A stretch of DNA of 64,000 nt from Erwinia mallotivora (GCF_000590885.1 NZ_JFHN01000053.1:186001-250000); one strand, 5' to 3'; numbered from the stretch's first letter, positions 1-11,172 are shown. The notes: generated from the sequence alone by a model not told the origin. Program-made: numbers and translations.

Positions 1-246
1 ATTACAAAGCGCTGTATTAATTGCGATATGTGCGAGCCGGAATGCCCTAACCAGGCGATTTCAATGGGCGACAGCATCTATCAGATTGATGTCAACCGTT
101 GTACAGAATGCATCGGGCATTACGATACCCCTACCTGTCAGCAGGTTTGCCCTATCGTGAATACCATTATTATCGATCCGCAACATACTGAAAGTAATGA
201 CGCATTGTGGGAGAAATTTGTCCTGATGCACCACGCCGCATCCTGA
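1..246 (+). CDS. yfhL: YfhL-type 2[4Fe-4S] ferredoxin, 5' end missing
   Basis: Small ferredoxin-like protein. The frame is open from base 1, so only about four N-terminal residues are lost to the window edge. Two cysteine clusters are visible: CINCDMCEPECP near the start and CTECIGH...CQQVCP further on. This is the 4Fe-4S pattern of the YfhL/Fdx family, including the extra spacing before the last cysteine. The end (KFVLMHHA) matches E. coli YfhL as I remember it. In E. coli it also precedes acpS, which here is convergent at 284. The cytosolic electron-transfer partner is not known from the sequence. Confidence 0.9.
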   Translation: MTKRCINCDMCEPECPNQAISMGDSIYQIDVNRCTECIGHYDTPTCQQVCPIVNTIIIDPQHTESNDALWEKFVLMHHAAS

Positions 247-283
247 CTGGCGTCGGGGCGAAATGGTTTTCGCCCCTGGAGAG

Positions 284-664
284 TTAACTTTCGATTATCA
301 CCGTTGCACAGGCGTAGCAACGCTCATCTGACAGGCTGACATGAACGTGATTAATGCCAAGTTTCTTCGCCAGTTCAGCGGCTTGCTGTAAAAAACGCAT
401 CTCTGGTTTGCCCATCTGATTATTACCGACTTCAAACTGGTTAAAGGCCAGACCGTCACGTATACCGGTGCCAAACGCTTTAGCTGCGGCCTCTTTGGCG
501 GCAAAACGCCTGGCGAGGAAACGTGCTGGCTGCTGGTGCGCCTGATACTGTAACCACTCATTGTCGCTCAGTACCCGTCTTGCCAGCCTGTCGCCGGAAC
601 GGGAAATCACCCCTTCAATACGGGCAATTTCCACAATGTCAGTGCCAAGACCCAGTATAGCCAT
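284..664 (-). CDS. acpS: Holo-[acyl-carrier-protein] synthase AcpS
   Basis: 126 aa, the normal family length. It transfers 4'-phosphopantetheine from CoA to the serine of apo-ACP in the cytosol. The N-terminal GLGTDIVEI motif supplies the metal-binding Asp and [14 protein letters not shown] the second conserved motif; both are intact. The ATG overlaps the stop of pdxJ by one base (TGATG), so translation is probably coupled at the end of the rnc-era-recO-pdxJ-acpS operon. Nothing unusual. Confidence 0.97.
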   Translation of the reverse strand: MAILGLGTDIVEIARIEGVISRSGDRLARRVLSDNEWLQYQAHQQPARFLARRFAAKEAAAKAFGTGIRDGLAFNQFEVGNNQMGKPEMRFLQQAAELAKKLGINHVHVSLSDERCYACATVIIES

Positions 665-1395
665 CAGCTACGTGCTTCCCGCATCAGCTGTTTCATCTGC
701 CGGACGGCCTCTTCCAGACCACTCATTACTGCCCGACCAATGATGGCATGTCCGATGTTCAGTTCATGCATCTGCGGTAGTGCTGCAATTGGCTGCACAT
801 TGTGATAGGTCAGTCCATGACCGGCATTGACCTTCAATCCTTTGCCATCGGCATAGGCGGCAGCATCTCTGATCCGCCTGAACTCAGCATCACGCTCCCG
901 CCCCTCAGCCGCCTCAGCATAAGCACCGGTATTAATTTCAATATAAGGCGCACCGGAAGCCATAGCCGCATCGATTTGCTGGTGGTCCGCGTCAATAAAC
1001 AACGAAACCAGAATCCCCGCTTCCGTCAGACGCGATACTGCCACCGTGATTTTATCCAACTGCCCGGCAACATCCAGCCCACCTTCGGTAGTCACTTCCT
1101 CGCGCTTTTCCGGCACCAGACAGCAAAAGTGCGGTTTGATTTCACAGGCGATATCCAGCATTTCATCCGTTACCGCCATTTCCAGGTTCATACGGGTCTG
1201 GATCGTCTGGCGCAGAATGCGCACATCGCGATCGGTGATATGACGGCGGTCCTCACGAAGATGAACCGTAATACCATCCGCCCCGGCCTGTTCTGCAACA
1301 AACGCGGCCTGCACCGGATCAGGATAATTTGTGCCCCGCGCATTACGCACGGTGGCGATATGATCAATATTGACGCCCAACAGTAATTCGGCCAT
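664..1395 (-). CDS. pdxJ: Pyridoxine 5'-phosphate synthase PdxJ
   Basis: 243 aa TIM-barrel enzyme that condenses 1-deoxyxylulose 5-phosphate with 3-amino-1-hydroxyacetone 1-phosphate to make pyridoxine 5'-phosphate, the last step of de novo vitamin B6 synthesis. The start at 1395 ([18 protein letters not shown]) is chosen because it matches the family N-terminus; the frame is open 42 codons further upstream but that extension overlaps recO and has no family counterpart. Conserved segments [19 protein letters not shown] and [11 protein letters not shown] carry the catalytic His and Glu residues and the phosphate-binding loop. It sits between recO and acpS in one operon. Confidence 0.97.
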   Translation of the reverse strand: MAELLLGVNIDHIATVRNARGTNYPDPVQAAFVAEQAGADGITVHLREDRRHITDRDVRILRQTIQTRMNLEMAVTDEMLDIACEIKPHFCCLVPEKREEVTTEGGLDVAGQLDKITVAVSRLTEAGILVSLFIDADHQQIDAAMASGAPYIEINTGAYAEAAEGRERDAEFRRIRDAAAYADGKGLKVNAGHGLTYHNVQPIAALPQMHELNIGHAIIGRAVMSGLEEAVRQMKQLMREARS

Positions 1396-1477
1396 GACAG
1401 TCCTCAAATTAAAAAACTCAGGTTGCAGCAGTGTACATCGTTCCGTTTCGCGCTGCGCGCCCTGCCATCCCCTGGCC

Positions 1478-2212
1478 CTACTCTGACGATGAGGAGGGGT
1501 CTGCACGTTTTTTCGGCACAAACTGACGAAACAGCTGCTGGCTTTTCAACGGCTTTCCCCCCAGCCAGGGTTTAAGCGCCATACGGGTGAATCTCTTAGC
1601 CGCACGCAGTGTATCTGCATCAGGGAAATCACGTTCGTAAAGTGCCCGTAACTGACGACCGGTAAAAGACCTGTTATTTATCACCATGCTGGCAATAAAC
1701 CCTTTTTCTTCCCGGTAGCTGTATGTCATCTCATCGCTGACGGCAACGCCGCTGCCGGCACAATGCAAAAAATCCACGCCATACCCCAGGTGTCCAAGCA
1801 TCGCCAGCTCGAAACGCCGCAGGGCAGGCTCCGGCGACCCGGTTGCCGCAGCCAGCGCCTGGATACAGTGCAGATAATCAAAAAAAAGTTCGGTGAAAGC
1901 AGTTTCATGCTCCAGTACCCTCGCCAGCAGTTCATTAACATACAGACCGCAATAGAGGGTAATACCGGTGAGAGGTAAAGCTAATGAGATGGGTTCGGCA
2001 CCCCGCAGTGTTTTAACTTCACCACGGCCACCCCAGCGAACTAACAGCGGAGTGAATGGTTGCAGAGCGCCTTTCAGACTGGAACGTTTGCCCCGTGCGC
2101 CTTTGGCAAGGACGCGAATACGACCATAATTTTCGGAAAAAAGATCAAGCAGAAGGCTGGTTTCGCTGTAAGGGCGTCCATGCAGGACAAATGCGCGCTG
2201 CCAGCCTTCCAT
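1478..2212 (-). CDS. recO: DNA repair protein RecO
   Basis: 244 aa, close to the E. coli length of 242. RecO binds SSB and DNA and, with RecR, loads RecA on SSB-coated single strands (RecFOR pathway). The N-terminal OB-fold region ([19 protein letters not shown]) and the C-terminal helical region ([20 protein letters not shown]) are conserved. The last residues are serine-rich (SSSSE) and diverge from E. coli, which is normal for this tail. It lies 4 bases after the era stop, consistent with co-transcription and coupling. Confidence 0.96.
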   Translation of the reverse strand: MEGWQRAFVLHGRPYSETSLLLDLFSENYGRIRVLAKGARGKRSSLKGALQPFTPLLVRWGGRGEVKTLRGAEPISLALPLTGITLYCGLYVNELLARVLEHETAFTELFFDYLHCIQALAAATGSPEPALRRFELAMLGHLGYGVDFLHCAGSGVAVSDEMTYSYREEKGFIASMVINNRSFTGRQLRALYERDFPDADTLRAAKRFTRMALKPWLGGKPLKSQQLFRQFVPKKRADPSSSSE

Positions 2213-2216
2213 CAGA

Positions 2217-3802
<1,586 letters not shown>

Positions 3803-3858
3803 TTACCAGTATCTGAATGCGTCAATTGTACTGCATACGGAACAGGGCTGGACTCGCC

Positions 3859-3902
3859 AACACGAAACTGTTTCGTGTGCAGTGGCTTCCCGCAGGAAGC
3901 CA
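3859..3902 (-). promoter_or_regulatory. Paired hairpins in the rnc leader
   Basis: Two inverted repeats lie between lepB and rnc: ACACGAAA/TTTCGTGT at 3860-3878 and TGGCTTCC/GGAAGCCA at 3883-3902. In E. coli the rnc 5' leader forms stem-loops that RNase III cleaves to control its own mRNA. By position these may do the same job, or one may attenuate read-through from lepB. The hairpins are seen directly; the function is inferred. Confidence 0.5.
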
Positions 3903-3921
3903 ACCTGTTTAGGCAGAAGGA

Positions 3922-4875
3922 TTAGTGGATGCCGCCGATACGACTCAGGCGAACCCCTGTCGGCCATTGTCCTTCCTGCTTTTCAAAACTCATCCAGATG
4001 GCCGTTGCTTTGCCAACCAGATTTTTCTCCGGGACGAACCCCCAGTAGCGACTGTCTGCACTGTTATCACGGTTATCACCCATCATGAAGTACATGCCTT
4101 CAGGCACCACCCAGCTCGACTGCGGCTGGCCCGGCTGCTGATAATAAGAGCTGGCCTGATTTTGCGCCTGGGTTACCAGTAAAATTCGGTGAGTAACCTT
4201 ATCCAGCGTTTCGTTACGGGTCGCCAGACGTAATCCACCCTGCATAGACTCACCCTGCGGCACCTGGTAGAAGCCATTCCCCACTTCGTTACCATCAAAA
4301 CCACTGAAGGTCTGGATAAAGTCGCTGGGTTTGACATCAGAATAGGTGACGGCCAGAGCCGTGTCACAGGTTTGTCCTGCCGTGCAGGATGGGTTGATAG
4401 TCACTGTTTTGCTTTGTGGATTATAGGTCACCCGATCGCCCGGCAGACCTATAACACGTTTAATATAGTCTACGCTGGGATCTTTAGGGTATTTGAACAC
4501 CGCGATATCCCCACGTTTGGGATGACCAGTAGGGATTAATGTTGTCTGGGTAATCGGGTCTTTAATACCGTAAGCAAATTTCTCTACCAGGATAAAATCA
4601 CCAATCAACAGCGTCGGCATCATCGATCCGGACGGGATCTGAAAAGGTTCATAGATAAAAGAACGCACAACGAATACCAGCAGCAGAACCGGAAAAACCG
4701 AGGCGGCGGTTTCAATCCAGCCGGGCTGTTTCGCTGTACCTTTCCCTGCGCTACCCGTCTCAACGCTGCTATTTTTGATCCTGCGAGCGGGCGCCCACTT
4801 AATTTTATCCACGCACCAGATAATACCGGTTATCAATGTTGCTATCGCCAGAATCAGGGCGAACATATTAGCCAT
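3922..4875 (-). CDS. lepB: Signal peptidase I LepB
   Basis: 317 aa (E. coli 324). Inner-membrane serine protease that removes Sec and Tat signal peptides on the periplasmic side. TM1 is at residues 4-22, a basic cytoplasmic loop follows, and TM2 is at about 58-74. The nucleophile lies in PSGSMMPT (Ser84) and the general base in YIKRVIGLPGD (Lys139). The box E motif GDNRDNSADSRYWG is near the C-terminus. The gene follows lepA by 26 bases and is presumably co-transcribed with it. Confidence 0.98.
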   Translation of the reverse strand: MANMFALILAIATLITGIIWCVDKIKWAPARRIKNSSVETGSAGKGTAKQPGWIETAASVFPVLLLVFVVRSFIYEPFQIPSGSMMPTLLIGDFILVEKFAYGIKDPITQTTLIPTGHPKRGDIAVFKYPKDPSVDYIKRVIGLPGDRVTYNPQSKTVTINPSCTAGQTCDTALAVTYSDVKPSDFIQTFSGFDGNEVGNGFYQVPQGESMQGGLRLATRNETLDKVTHRILLVTQAQNQASSYYQQPGQPQSSWVVPEGMYFMMGDNRDNSADSRYWGFVPEKNLVGKATAIWMSFEKQEGQWPTGVRLSRIGGIH

Positions 4876-4901
4876 TCCAGTTCCCTCGTAGCCCTCAGGC
4901 T

Positions 4902-6701
4902 TTATTTACTGTCTTTACCGACATGGAGAATAGCAAGGAACGCTTCCTGAGGTAGCTCTACATTGCCGACCTGCTTCATACGTTTCTTACCGTCTTTCTG
5001 TTTCTGTAACAGCTTTTTCTTACGGCTGACGTCGCCGCCATAGCATTTCGCCAGTACGTTTTTACGCAGCTGTTTCACGGTAGAACGGGCAATGATGTGG
5101 TTACCAATCGCTGCCTGAATCGCAATATCAAACTGCTGGCGCGGGATCAGATCCTTCATTTTTTCCACCAGATCACGCCCACGGTATTGCGAGTTGTCCC
5201 GGTGAGTGATCAGAGCCAGTGCATCAACACGCTCGCTGTTGATCAACACGTCTACCCGCACCATGTCAGATGCCTGGAAGCGCTTGAAGTTATAGTCCAG
5301 CGATGCGTAGCCACGCGAAGTGGATTTCAACCGGTCAAAGAAGTCCAGAACCACTTCTGCCATTGGGATTTCGTAAGTCAGCGCCACCTGATTGCCGTGA
5401 TAAACCATATTGGTCTGCACACCACGTTTTTCGATGCACAGCGTAATCACGTTGCCCAGGTACTCCTGCGGTAGCAGCATATGGCATTCCGCTATCGGCT
5501 CGCGCAGTTCTTCAATGTTGTTCAGCGGCGGCAGCTTGGCCGGACTGTCAACGTACAGCGTCTCACGGGAGGTGGTCAGTACTTCATAAACAACCGTGGG
5601 CGCCGTGGTAATCAGGTCCAGATCGTATTCACGTTCAAGGCGTTCCTGAATAATCTCCATATGCAGCAGGCCAAGGAACCCGCAACGGAAACCAAAACCC
5701 AGCGCGGTAGAACTTTCTGGTTCGTAAAAAAGCGAGGCATCGTTGAGGCTGAGTTTGCCCAGCGCATCACGGAAGGCTTCATAATCGTCAGAACTGATGG
5801 GGAAAAGCCCGGCATAAACCTGCGGCTTCACTTTTTTGAAACCCGGTAGGGCTTTTTCCGCCGGATTACGCGCCAGAGTAAGAGTATCCCCGACCGGCGC
5901 GCCCAGGATGTCTTTGATGGCACAAACCAGCCAGCCTACTTCACCACAATTCAGCACGTCGCGGTCAACACGTTTAGGCGTGAAAATCCCCAGGCGATCG
6001 GCATTGTAGGTCTGCCCGGTGCTCATCACTTTGACCTTATCGCCTTTACGAAGAGAGCCGTTTTTAATACGTACCAGTGAAACCACGCCAAGATAGTTAT
6101 CGAACCAGGAGTCGATAATCAGGGCCTGCAATGGCCCCTGCGGATCACCCTCCGGGGGCGGAATATCACGAACCAGTCGTTCCAGCACATCAGGTACACC
6201 GATACCGGTTTTCGCTGAGCAACGCACCGCGTCGGTGGCATCAATGCCAACGATATCTTCTATTTCCTGGGAAACGCGGTCAGGATCGGCTGCCGGAAGG
6301 TCAATCTTATTCAACACCGGTACCACTTCCAGATCCATTTCCATCGCGGTATAGCAGTTCGCCAGCGTTTGCGCTTCCACGCCCTGCCCGGCATCAACTA
6401 CCAGCAGTGCGCCTTCACAGGCCGCCAGCGAACGGGAAACTTCATAGGAGAAGTCCACGTGGCCCGGCGTATCGATAAAATTGAGCTGGTAAGTTTCACC
6501 GTCTGGCGCATGGTAATCGAGCGTTACGCTTTGCGCTTTAATGGTAATACCGCGTTCGCGCTCCAAATCCATTGAATCCAGAACCTGAGCGGCCATTTCG
6601 CGTTCGGTAAGACCACCACAAATCTGAATCAGACGATCGGAAAGCGTCGATTTACCGTGGTCAATGTGAGCAATGATAGAGAAGTTTCTTATGTGCTTCA
6701 T
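4902..6701 (-). CDS. lepA: Elongation factor 4 (LepA)
   Basis: 599 aa, the standard length. Ribosome-bound GTPase that back-translocates or remodels ribosomes and helps 30S biogenesis. The G1 motif [10 protein letters not shown]3 DTPGH and G4 NKID are intact. The EF-G-like domains and the EF4-specific C-terminal domain ([19 protein letters not shown]) follow. It is first in lepA-lepB; the upstream 302 bases contain only a terminator for the gene beyond. Confidence 0.98.
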   Translation of the reverse strand: MKHIRNFSIIAHIDHGKSTLSDRLIQICGGLTEREMAAQVLDSMDLERERGITIKAQSVTLDYHAPDGETYQLNFIDTPGHVDFSYEVSRSLAACEGALLVVDAGQGVEAQTLANCYTAMEMDLEVVPVLNKIDLPAADPDRVSQEIEDIVGIDATDAVRCSAKTGIGVPDVLERLVRDIPPPEGDPQGPLQALIIDSWFDNYLGVVSLVRIKNGSLRKGDKVKVMSTGQTYNADRLGIFTPKRVDRDVLNCGEVGWLVCAIKDILGAPVGDTLTLARNPAEKALPGFKKVKPQVYAGLFPISSDDYEAFRDALGKLSLNDASLFYEPESSTALGFGFRCGFLGLLHMEIIQERLEREYDLDLITTAPTVVYEVLTTSRETLYVDSPAKLPPLNNIEELREPIAECHMLLPQEYLGNVITLCIEKRGVQTNMVYHGNQVALTYEIPMAEVVLDFFDRLKSTSRGYASLDYNFKRFQASDMVRVDVLINSERVDALALITHRDNSQYRGRDLVEKMKDLIPRQQFDIAIQAAIGNHIIARSTVKQLRKNVLAKCYGGDVSRKKKLLQKQKDGKKRMKQVGNVELPQEAFLAILHVGKDSK

Positions 6702-6944
6702 TTATATGAATTTTTTCGCTTAAACGTACGGTTCGATTCCCGCGGTCGGGACAAGCATTAACCTTAGCTTCTGCCCACCCGCCTTCAATGAGCACGCATC
6801 TTACACTGTTAGCCCCCATCACGAAAGAATTCACATAGATCTGAAAGTGTCAGATTCTGTGATATTGCCAGAAAGGGTGGAAGAACATGTTCAACGACAG
6901 GTTACCTGAATGGTTAAATGAAAAAGGGCTCCAGTCGCAGGCGT

Positions 6945-6969
6945 AAAAAAGGCTGCCGGAGCAGCCTTT
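6945..6969 (-). terminator. Rho-independent terminator of the 7004-8134 gene
   Basis: The stem AAAGGCTGC/GCAGCCTTT (6948-6956, 6961-6969) with a CGGA tetraloop is followed on the minus strand by a run of T (6945-6950). It lies 35 bases after the stop of the binding-protein gene. The rest of 6702-6944 shows no gene. Confidence 0.85.
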
Positions 6970-7003
6970 AACTCGTCAGAGCCTGTGCATTCTGCCAACA
7001 GAA

Positions 7004-8134
7004 TTAGTGCGTAGCAGGCAATGTTACCCAATAACCAGGCTGGTAACTGAGCGGCAAAAAGCGCTGATGAAATTCACGGAAGGTCGCGTCCGGATCAATA
7101 TCGGCAAAAAGATCGGGATGTAACCATTTCGCCATAACCTGAATCGCAACGAAGTTATACGGGCTGTCATAGAACTGATGCCAGATGGCATGCGCATTAC
7201 CATTGGTGGCGACCGGTAATGTTCTGAACGCAGGACGGGCCATCAATGCAGTCAGGCGTTGTTTCGCCACGGTCAGATCGGCACCCGGGCCAACACCCAC
7301 CCAGCCGTTTGCCGTGTTGTAATTTTTCCAGTTTGCGCCAGTCACAATCACCACGTCGGGCCGGGCACTGATTATCTGCTCCGGATTGAGGGTGCCGAAA
7401 GTACCGGGGATCAGGTTTTTCGCAATGTTACTCCCCCCGGCCACTTCCACCATCCGACCAAAGTTTTCATCGCCAAATGACATGCAGCACTCGTCTGTGT
7501 AGCCGCCTGCACGATCGATCATCACCGTTGGACGTTTGCCGTGATAATTTTTGAGTCGGTCCTGCACAATCGCTATCTGTTTGTTACGAAATGCAATTAT
7601 TTCTTCAGCGCGCTGCGGATTTCCAACCAGCTGGCCCATAATCCTGATGCTTTTTTCCGCATTTTCGAAGGGTTTTTCACGAAAATCGATAAAGACCACC
7701 GGGATACCCAATTGATCAAGTTTTTCAATAAGTTTGCCTTCGTCTGTTGCCGCTTTGGACTCAAGATTCATCAGCACCAGATCAGGATGGAGGGTCAGCG
7801 CCTGTTCAACGTTGAAGGTGCCCTCTTTTGCCCCACCAAAGGTGGGTAATTTCACGATTTGCGGATATTTATTTTTGTAATTCTGGTAGCTGTCGAAATC
7901 GGCTTTGGGGAGATCGTCACGCCAGCCCACCACACGTTTGAAGGGGTCCTGAGTGTCAAATGCTGCCAGCAGGAAAATCTGCCGGCCTTCGCCAAGAATA
8001 ACCCGTTTAACTTCTGATTTAATTTCTACCTTGCGCCCACTAACGTCTTCCACCACGAACGGTGCAGCTAACACCTTGCCAGCCATCAGCAGACCGGCTA
8101 AAACAACACCACACCTTTTCAAAAACAATGACAT
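7004..8134 (-). CDS. Periplasmic iron/siderophore-type ABC substrate-binding protein
   Basis: 376 aa, periplasmic binding protein of the TroA/FecB-like (class III) fold. The start at 8134 gives a clean Sec signal peptide (basic start, hydrophobic GVVLAGLLMAG, cleavage after VLA-A). Upstream in-frame ATG and TTG codons overlap the Fur box, so they are less likely. Two lobes are visible: a first with FVVEDVSGRKVEI...RVILGEGRQ, and a second with GTFGTLNPEQIISARPDVVIVTGA, typical of siderophore or haem binding proteins. No permease or ATPase lies beside it, so it is an orphan component inserted between lepA and rseC. The Fur box points to iron as signal; the actual ligand is not known. Confidence 0.8.
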   Translation of the reverse strand: MSLFLKRCGVVLAGLLMAGKVLAAPFVVEDVSGRKVEIKSEVKRVILGEGRQIFLLAAFDTQDPFKRVVGWRDDLPKADFDSYQNYKNKYPQIVKLPTFGGAKEGTFNVEQALTLHPDLVLMNLESKAATDEGKLIEKLDQLGIPVVFIDFREKPFENAEKSIRIMGQLVGNPQRAEEIIAFRNKQIAIVQDRLKNYHGKRPTVMIDRAGGYTDECCMSFGDENFGRMVEVAGGSNIAKNLIPGTFGTLNPEQIISARPDVVIVTGANWKNYNTANGWVGVGPGADLTVAKQRLTALMARPAFRTLPVATNGNAHAIWHQFYDSPYNFVAIQVMAKWLHPDLFADIDPDATFREFHQRFLPLSYQPGYWVTLPATH

Positions 8135-8152
8135 AACACCCCCGCAGTCAAC

Positions 8153-8171
8153 CCTAATGATAATCATTTTC
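8153..8171 (-). promoter_or_regulatory. Fur box upstream of the binding protein
   Basis: The segment around 8156-8168 reads AATGATAATCATT, matching the core of the 19-bp Fur consensus (GATAATGATAATCATTATC). It is 20-40 bases upstream of the chosen start and would overlap the promoter, giving iron-dependent repression. Confidence 0.8.
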
Positions 8172-8297
8172 AATAAACAGCCAGCATGCTACGATGTTGT
8201 TAAAATTAAAACAATATGTGTCAGAAAATTTCATATATTTTCAGGAAAATATCCCAGCATTCAAACTGAGTGTGAATTTTGCGCAGCGGTCGAAATA

Positions 8298-8342
8298 GGC
8301 TGTGGGCTGTGGGCTGTGGGCTGTGGGCTGTGGGCTGTGGGC
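8298..8342. repeat. Heptanucleotide tandem repeat (GGCTGTG)6
   Basis: Six perfect head-to-tail copies of GGCTGTG plus a partial seventh, in the 236-base gap between the iron binding-protein promoter and the end of rseC. A 7-bp unit changes reading frame when copy number changes, but no coding frame crosses it convincingly, so any effect would be on transcription or RNA structure. Confidence 0.95.
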
Positions 8343-8409
8343 AGGTATTTTAAATCAGAAGAAAGGAAAATCCCTGGCTGGCGCTTTTACGACAGCCAGG
8401 AAATAAGCA

Positions 8410-8868
8410 TTATGACTGAACGTGCAGTACATCGGGCGGTAAAGAGACGCTCAAAATTACCGGCTTAAATGAGCTGGATTTACTCAACCATACAGAGATA
8501 CCTTTAGCCACGATAAAGCCGCCAACACCGCCCAGTAGGGCACCAAATGCTGCGGCAGTGTCGGTGTGAAAAAGCATCTGAAACAACCCTGCACAGAGAA
8601 ATAATCCAAGTAAAGGGGTCATATAAACCAGCAGTGCTGAACTGAGTAAACTTTTTTCTTCAATACCCAGTTCAATGCGCTGGCCGGGTATCAGCGGCTC
8701 AGCGCTGGCTATTTTCATCACGTGGGCATTTTTTGGCCCCAGCTTATTCAGCATCTGGCTGCCACATCCTTTACGCGCCGAGCAACTGTTGCAGGACGTT
8801 TTCATTTCGCTGTGCAGCGTTGCAATGCCGTCCTGCCACGAAACCACCGTGGCCCATTCTCTCATCAT
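8410..8868 (-). CDS. rseC: Sigma-E regulatory protein RseC (SoxR-reducing system)
   Basis: 152 aa inner-membrane protein, last gene of rpoE-rseABC. The N-terminal cytoplasmic part holds a cysteine cluster (CNSCSARKGCGS, about residues 27-38). Two transmembrane helices follow at about 73-92 (SALLVYMTPLLGLFLCAGLF) and 100-120. In E. coli it has a minor positive effect on sigma-E and takes part in reduction of SoxR. The ATG overlaps the rseB stop by 4 bases. Confidence 0.93.
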   Translation of the reverse strand: MMREWATVVSWQDGIATLHSEMKTSCNSCSARKGCGSQMLNKLGPKNAHVMKIASAEPLIPGQRIELGIEEKSLLSSALLVYMTPLLGLFLCAGLFQMLFHTDTAAAFGALLGGVGGFIVAKGISVWLSKSSSFKPVILSVSLPPDVLHVQS

Positions 8869-9818
8869 GGTGTCGACCTCAGGTCAATACTGCCCGCAAT
8901 ACGTCTGGCGGTTGATGGCGGCAATTCGCCCACCACCGTGATTTCAGTATTATTACGTACTTCCGTCTGAACCGTTCGACGTCCGGTGCGTAACAGCTGA
9001 GAACCGCTATTTTTATCAGCGGCGGTTACATTTATTGAGAAGCTGAACAGCCCGTCTGAATACAGCCGTGATTCGACAGGTTTATTAAGCGATGGGATCT
9101 GTCTGCGACTCTGCATAACTTCCTTCATGCCATCCGGCAGCCAACCCGGAGTCCAGTTGAAAACAGCATTCGTACTGACAGGTACTGAGAGTGACGGCGG
9201 TAAATTTGCTTTTTCCAGCCCCTGCATCATCTTTTGCACGCCATTATCCACTGCAAAGCTGATGACCCGGTACTGTTCCAGCGTTTCGCCATCACGATCC
9301 AGCAGATCAATACGCAGCGGTAAGCGGGTGTCGCTGTCCAGCCAGACAATATAGCTGTAACGAGTGCCATCACGCGCCACGATACGAATAACTTCACAGA
9401 TTTGATCGGCAATGCGTGTTCGACCTACCGGTACAAAATCATAAGAAGCCGCAAGCTTAGGGAAATCGGCATAAACCAATGAGGGAAGTGCATCAACAAT
9501 ATGCTCTCCGCTCAGAGTGAAAGGGGCCAGTCCTGGCTCAAAATAGCTGACTTCGTTGCCCCGCTGGATAATCTCGCGACGCGGCCCGTCCATCTGCAAC
9601 AGTTGCGCATAGACTTTGTTGCTCAAAACAGCATGTCGGTAACGTAACGATTCAATGCCAAGTCTCGATACATTGATATAGGCAAGTTCATAACTTAGCG
9701 ACTGGCTGGCCTGCTCCATTTGCTGCAACAACGCCCCGGGGGTTGTTTCCGCCGGGGCGACAGGAGAGTAAATCAGGCTGCCAGCAATAAGGCCGACGGC
9801 GTACCAGAGTTGCTTCAT
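8865..9818 (-). CDS. rseB: Periplasmic sigma-E regulator RseB
   Basis: 317 aa. A signal peptide is visible (MKQLWYAVGLIAGSLIYSPVAPA). RseB binds the periplasmic domain of RseA, protects it from DegS, and senses mislocalised lipoproteins and LPS intermediates. The large N-terminal LolA-like domain (LLQQMEQASQSLSYELAYI...) and the small C-terminal domain are both complete. It overlaps rseA by one base, so it is translationally coupled. Confidence 0.96.
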   Translation of the reverse strand: MKQLWYAVGLIAGSLIYSPVAPAETTPGALLQQMEQASQSLSYELAYINVSRLGIESLRYRHAVLSNKVYAQLLQMDGPRREIIQRGNEVSYFEPGLAPFTLSGEHIVDALPSLVYADFPKLAASYDFVPVGRTRIADQICEVIRIVARDGTRYSYIVWLDSDTRLPLRIDLLDRDGETLEQYRVISFAVDNGVQKMMQGLEKANLPPSLSVPVSTNAVFNWTPGWLPDGMKEVMQSRRQIPSLNKPVESRLYSDGLFSFSINVTAADKNSGSQLLRTGRRTVQTEVRNNTEITVVGELPPSTARRIAGSIDLRSTP

Positions 9819-10468
9819 TACTGCTGTTGCATTCCCAACGACTGATTACCCGGAACCTGAACAGCAGCCTGTTGAGCAGGATTCTGATCGAAATGCAGTT
9901 GGTCAGAATGTAAACGGCGCTGCAATTCATAATCCTGAAGCATGGCATTAACGCGACGGCGCTGTTCCTGCACCTGCTGCGGCGCATTACTGTTTATCGC
10001 GCTGTCAGACGGTACGCCAAGACTAACCGGTGAAGCCTGGCCCATCATTGGCAACGTATTGAATACCGGAGAATCAGACTGCGACTGCCCGTTTTGCGGC
10101 TGATTATAATGCTGGACGCCGACGATTACCGCCAGAGAAACACAGGCAGCAACGCCAACCTGGGTAATTTGCGCAGCCCACGGGCGCATCTTCTGCCAGA
10201 ACGGCATCCTGCTGTAACGCTGGGGAGTCGGTTGCGGTTCAGGAATCAACCGGGTGGTTTTGTTTAACGGCTCATTTTCGATCGCTGCCGCCACACGAGC
10301 TGAGATATCAAAATGAATAACCTGTCCGATATCGCCACGCAACGTATCCCGGATAAGATGATAGCTCTCCCAGTTTTGCTGCAACACGACATCTTTAGAC
10401 AATGCGGACAAAACTTCGTTATCCAAAGTTTCGCCGTCCATTAAAGCGGAAAGTTGTTCTTTCTGCAT
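9818..10468 (-). CDS. rseA: Anti-sigma-E factor RseA
   Basis: 216 aa, same length as E. coli. The N-terminal cytoplasmic anti-sigma domain (MQKEQLSALMDGE...) sequesters RpoE. One transmembrane helix is at about 102-120 (ITQVGVAACVSLAVIVGVQHY). The Gln-rich periplasmic tail is the RseB-binding part, cut by DegS and then RseP. It follows rpoE by 30 bases. The tail ends in an extra glutamine-rich stretch (GMQQQ). Confidence 0.96.
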   Translation of the reverse strand: MQKEQLSALMDGETLDNEVLSALSKDVVLQQNWESYHLIRDTLRGDIGQVIHFDISARVAAAIENEPLNKTTRLIPEPQPTPQRYSRMPFWQKMRPWAAQITQVGVAACVSLAVIVGVQHYNQPQNGQSQSDSPVFNTLPMMGQASPVSLGVPSDSAINSNAPQQVQEQRRRVNAMLQDYELQRRLHSDQLHFDQNPAQQAAVQVPGNQSLGMQQQ

Positions 10469-10498
10469 GCCTCAATACCCTTCCTGTATCCGCTATCG

Positions 10499-11074
10499 CT
10501 AGCGTTGGATAAGTGGTTGAATTTTATTATCTATAGCTTCGCGGGCACGGAAGATTCGTGATCGAACCGTGCCAACCGGACAATCCATAATAGCGGCTAT
10601 CTCTTCATAGCTCAGACCATCCAGCTCCCGCAGAGTAATTGCCATACGGAGATCCTCAGGCAATGTCTCAATGGTGCGAAAAACCATTTGTTTCAGCTCT
10701 TCCGACAACATTAAGTTCTCAGGGTTCGAAATTTCTTTCAGCCCACCAGCACTTTCGAAGTTTTCGGCATCAATAGCGTCAACATCACTGGAAGGCGGTC
10801 GGCGTCCCTGAGCAACCAGATAATTTTTCGCCGTGTTAACGGCAATTCGATAGAGCCAGGTATAAAAGGCGCTATCTCCACGGAATGATTCAAGTGCACG
10901 ATAAGCCTTGATGAATGATTCCTGTACTATATCAGGCACATCTCCTGAGGGAACATAGCGGGAAACCAGGCTCGCCACTTTATGCTGGTAACGCACAACC
11001 AGTAAATTGAATGACCTCTGATCTCCCTTCTGGACTCGCTCTACGAGTACCTGATCCGTTAACTGCTCGCTCAT
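10499..11074 (-). CDS. rpoE: RNA polymerase sigma-E factor RpoE
   Basis: 191 aa, identical in length to E. coli and nearly identical in sequence. ECF sigma factor for envelope stress. Region 2 (VVRYQHKVASLVSRYV...SFIKAYRALESFRGDSAFYTWLYRIAVNTAKN, in part) and region 4 (LPEDLRMAITLRELDGLSYEEIA) are intact. The start at 11074 (MSEQLTDQVL) is the family start; the frame is open 55 codons further upstream but that covers the sigma-E promoter. An overlapping leader ORF ends on this start codon. Confidence 0.97.
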   Translation of the reverse strand: MSEQLTDQVLVERVQKGDQRSFNLLVVRYQHKVASLVSRYVPSGDVPDIVQESFIKAYRALESFRGDSAFYTWLYRIAVNTAKNYLVAQGRRPPSSDVDAIDAENFESAGGLKEISNPENLMLSEELKQMVFRTIETLPEDLRMAITLRELDGLSYEEIAAIMDCPVGTVRSRIFRAREAIDNKIQPLIQR

Positions 11075-11172
11075 CCGAGGTAATGTCTCCCCAAATATTT
11101 TTCCACGCGACGCCGAAAACCCCGCAATAACTCGTATGTTTTGAGCAAGCATGCGCTTAGAGTGATTATCAT
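11071..11172 (-). CDS. Small leader ORF translationally coupled to rpoE (RseD-like)
   Basis: A 33-codon frame starting ATG at 11172 (MIITLSACLL...) and ending RRVEKYLGRHYLG with its TGA overlapping the rpoE ATG as ATGA (11071-11074). E. coli has a leader peptide, RseD, upstream of rpoE through which CsrA limits rpoE translation; this ORF is in the equivalent place and csrA is also in this window. The ATG lies between the -35 and -10 of the sigma-E promoter, so that promoter's transcript would lack this start. Only transcripts from further upstream could use it, or initiation is internal. Length and start are therefore uncertain. Confidence 0.5.
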   Translation of the reverse strand: MIITLSACLLKTYELLRGFRRRVEKYLGRHYLG

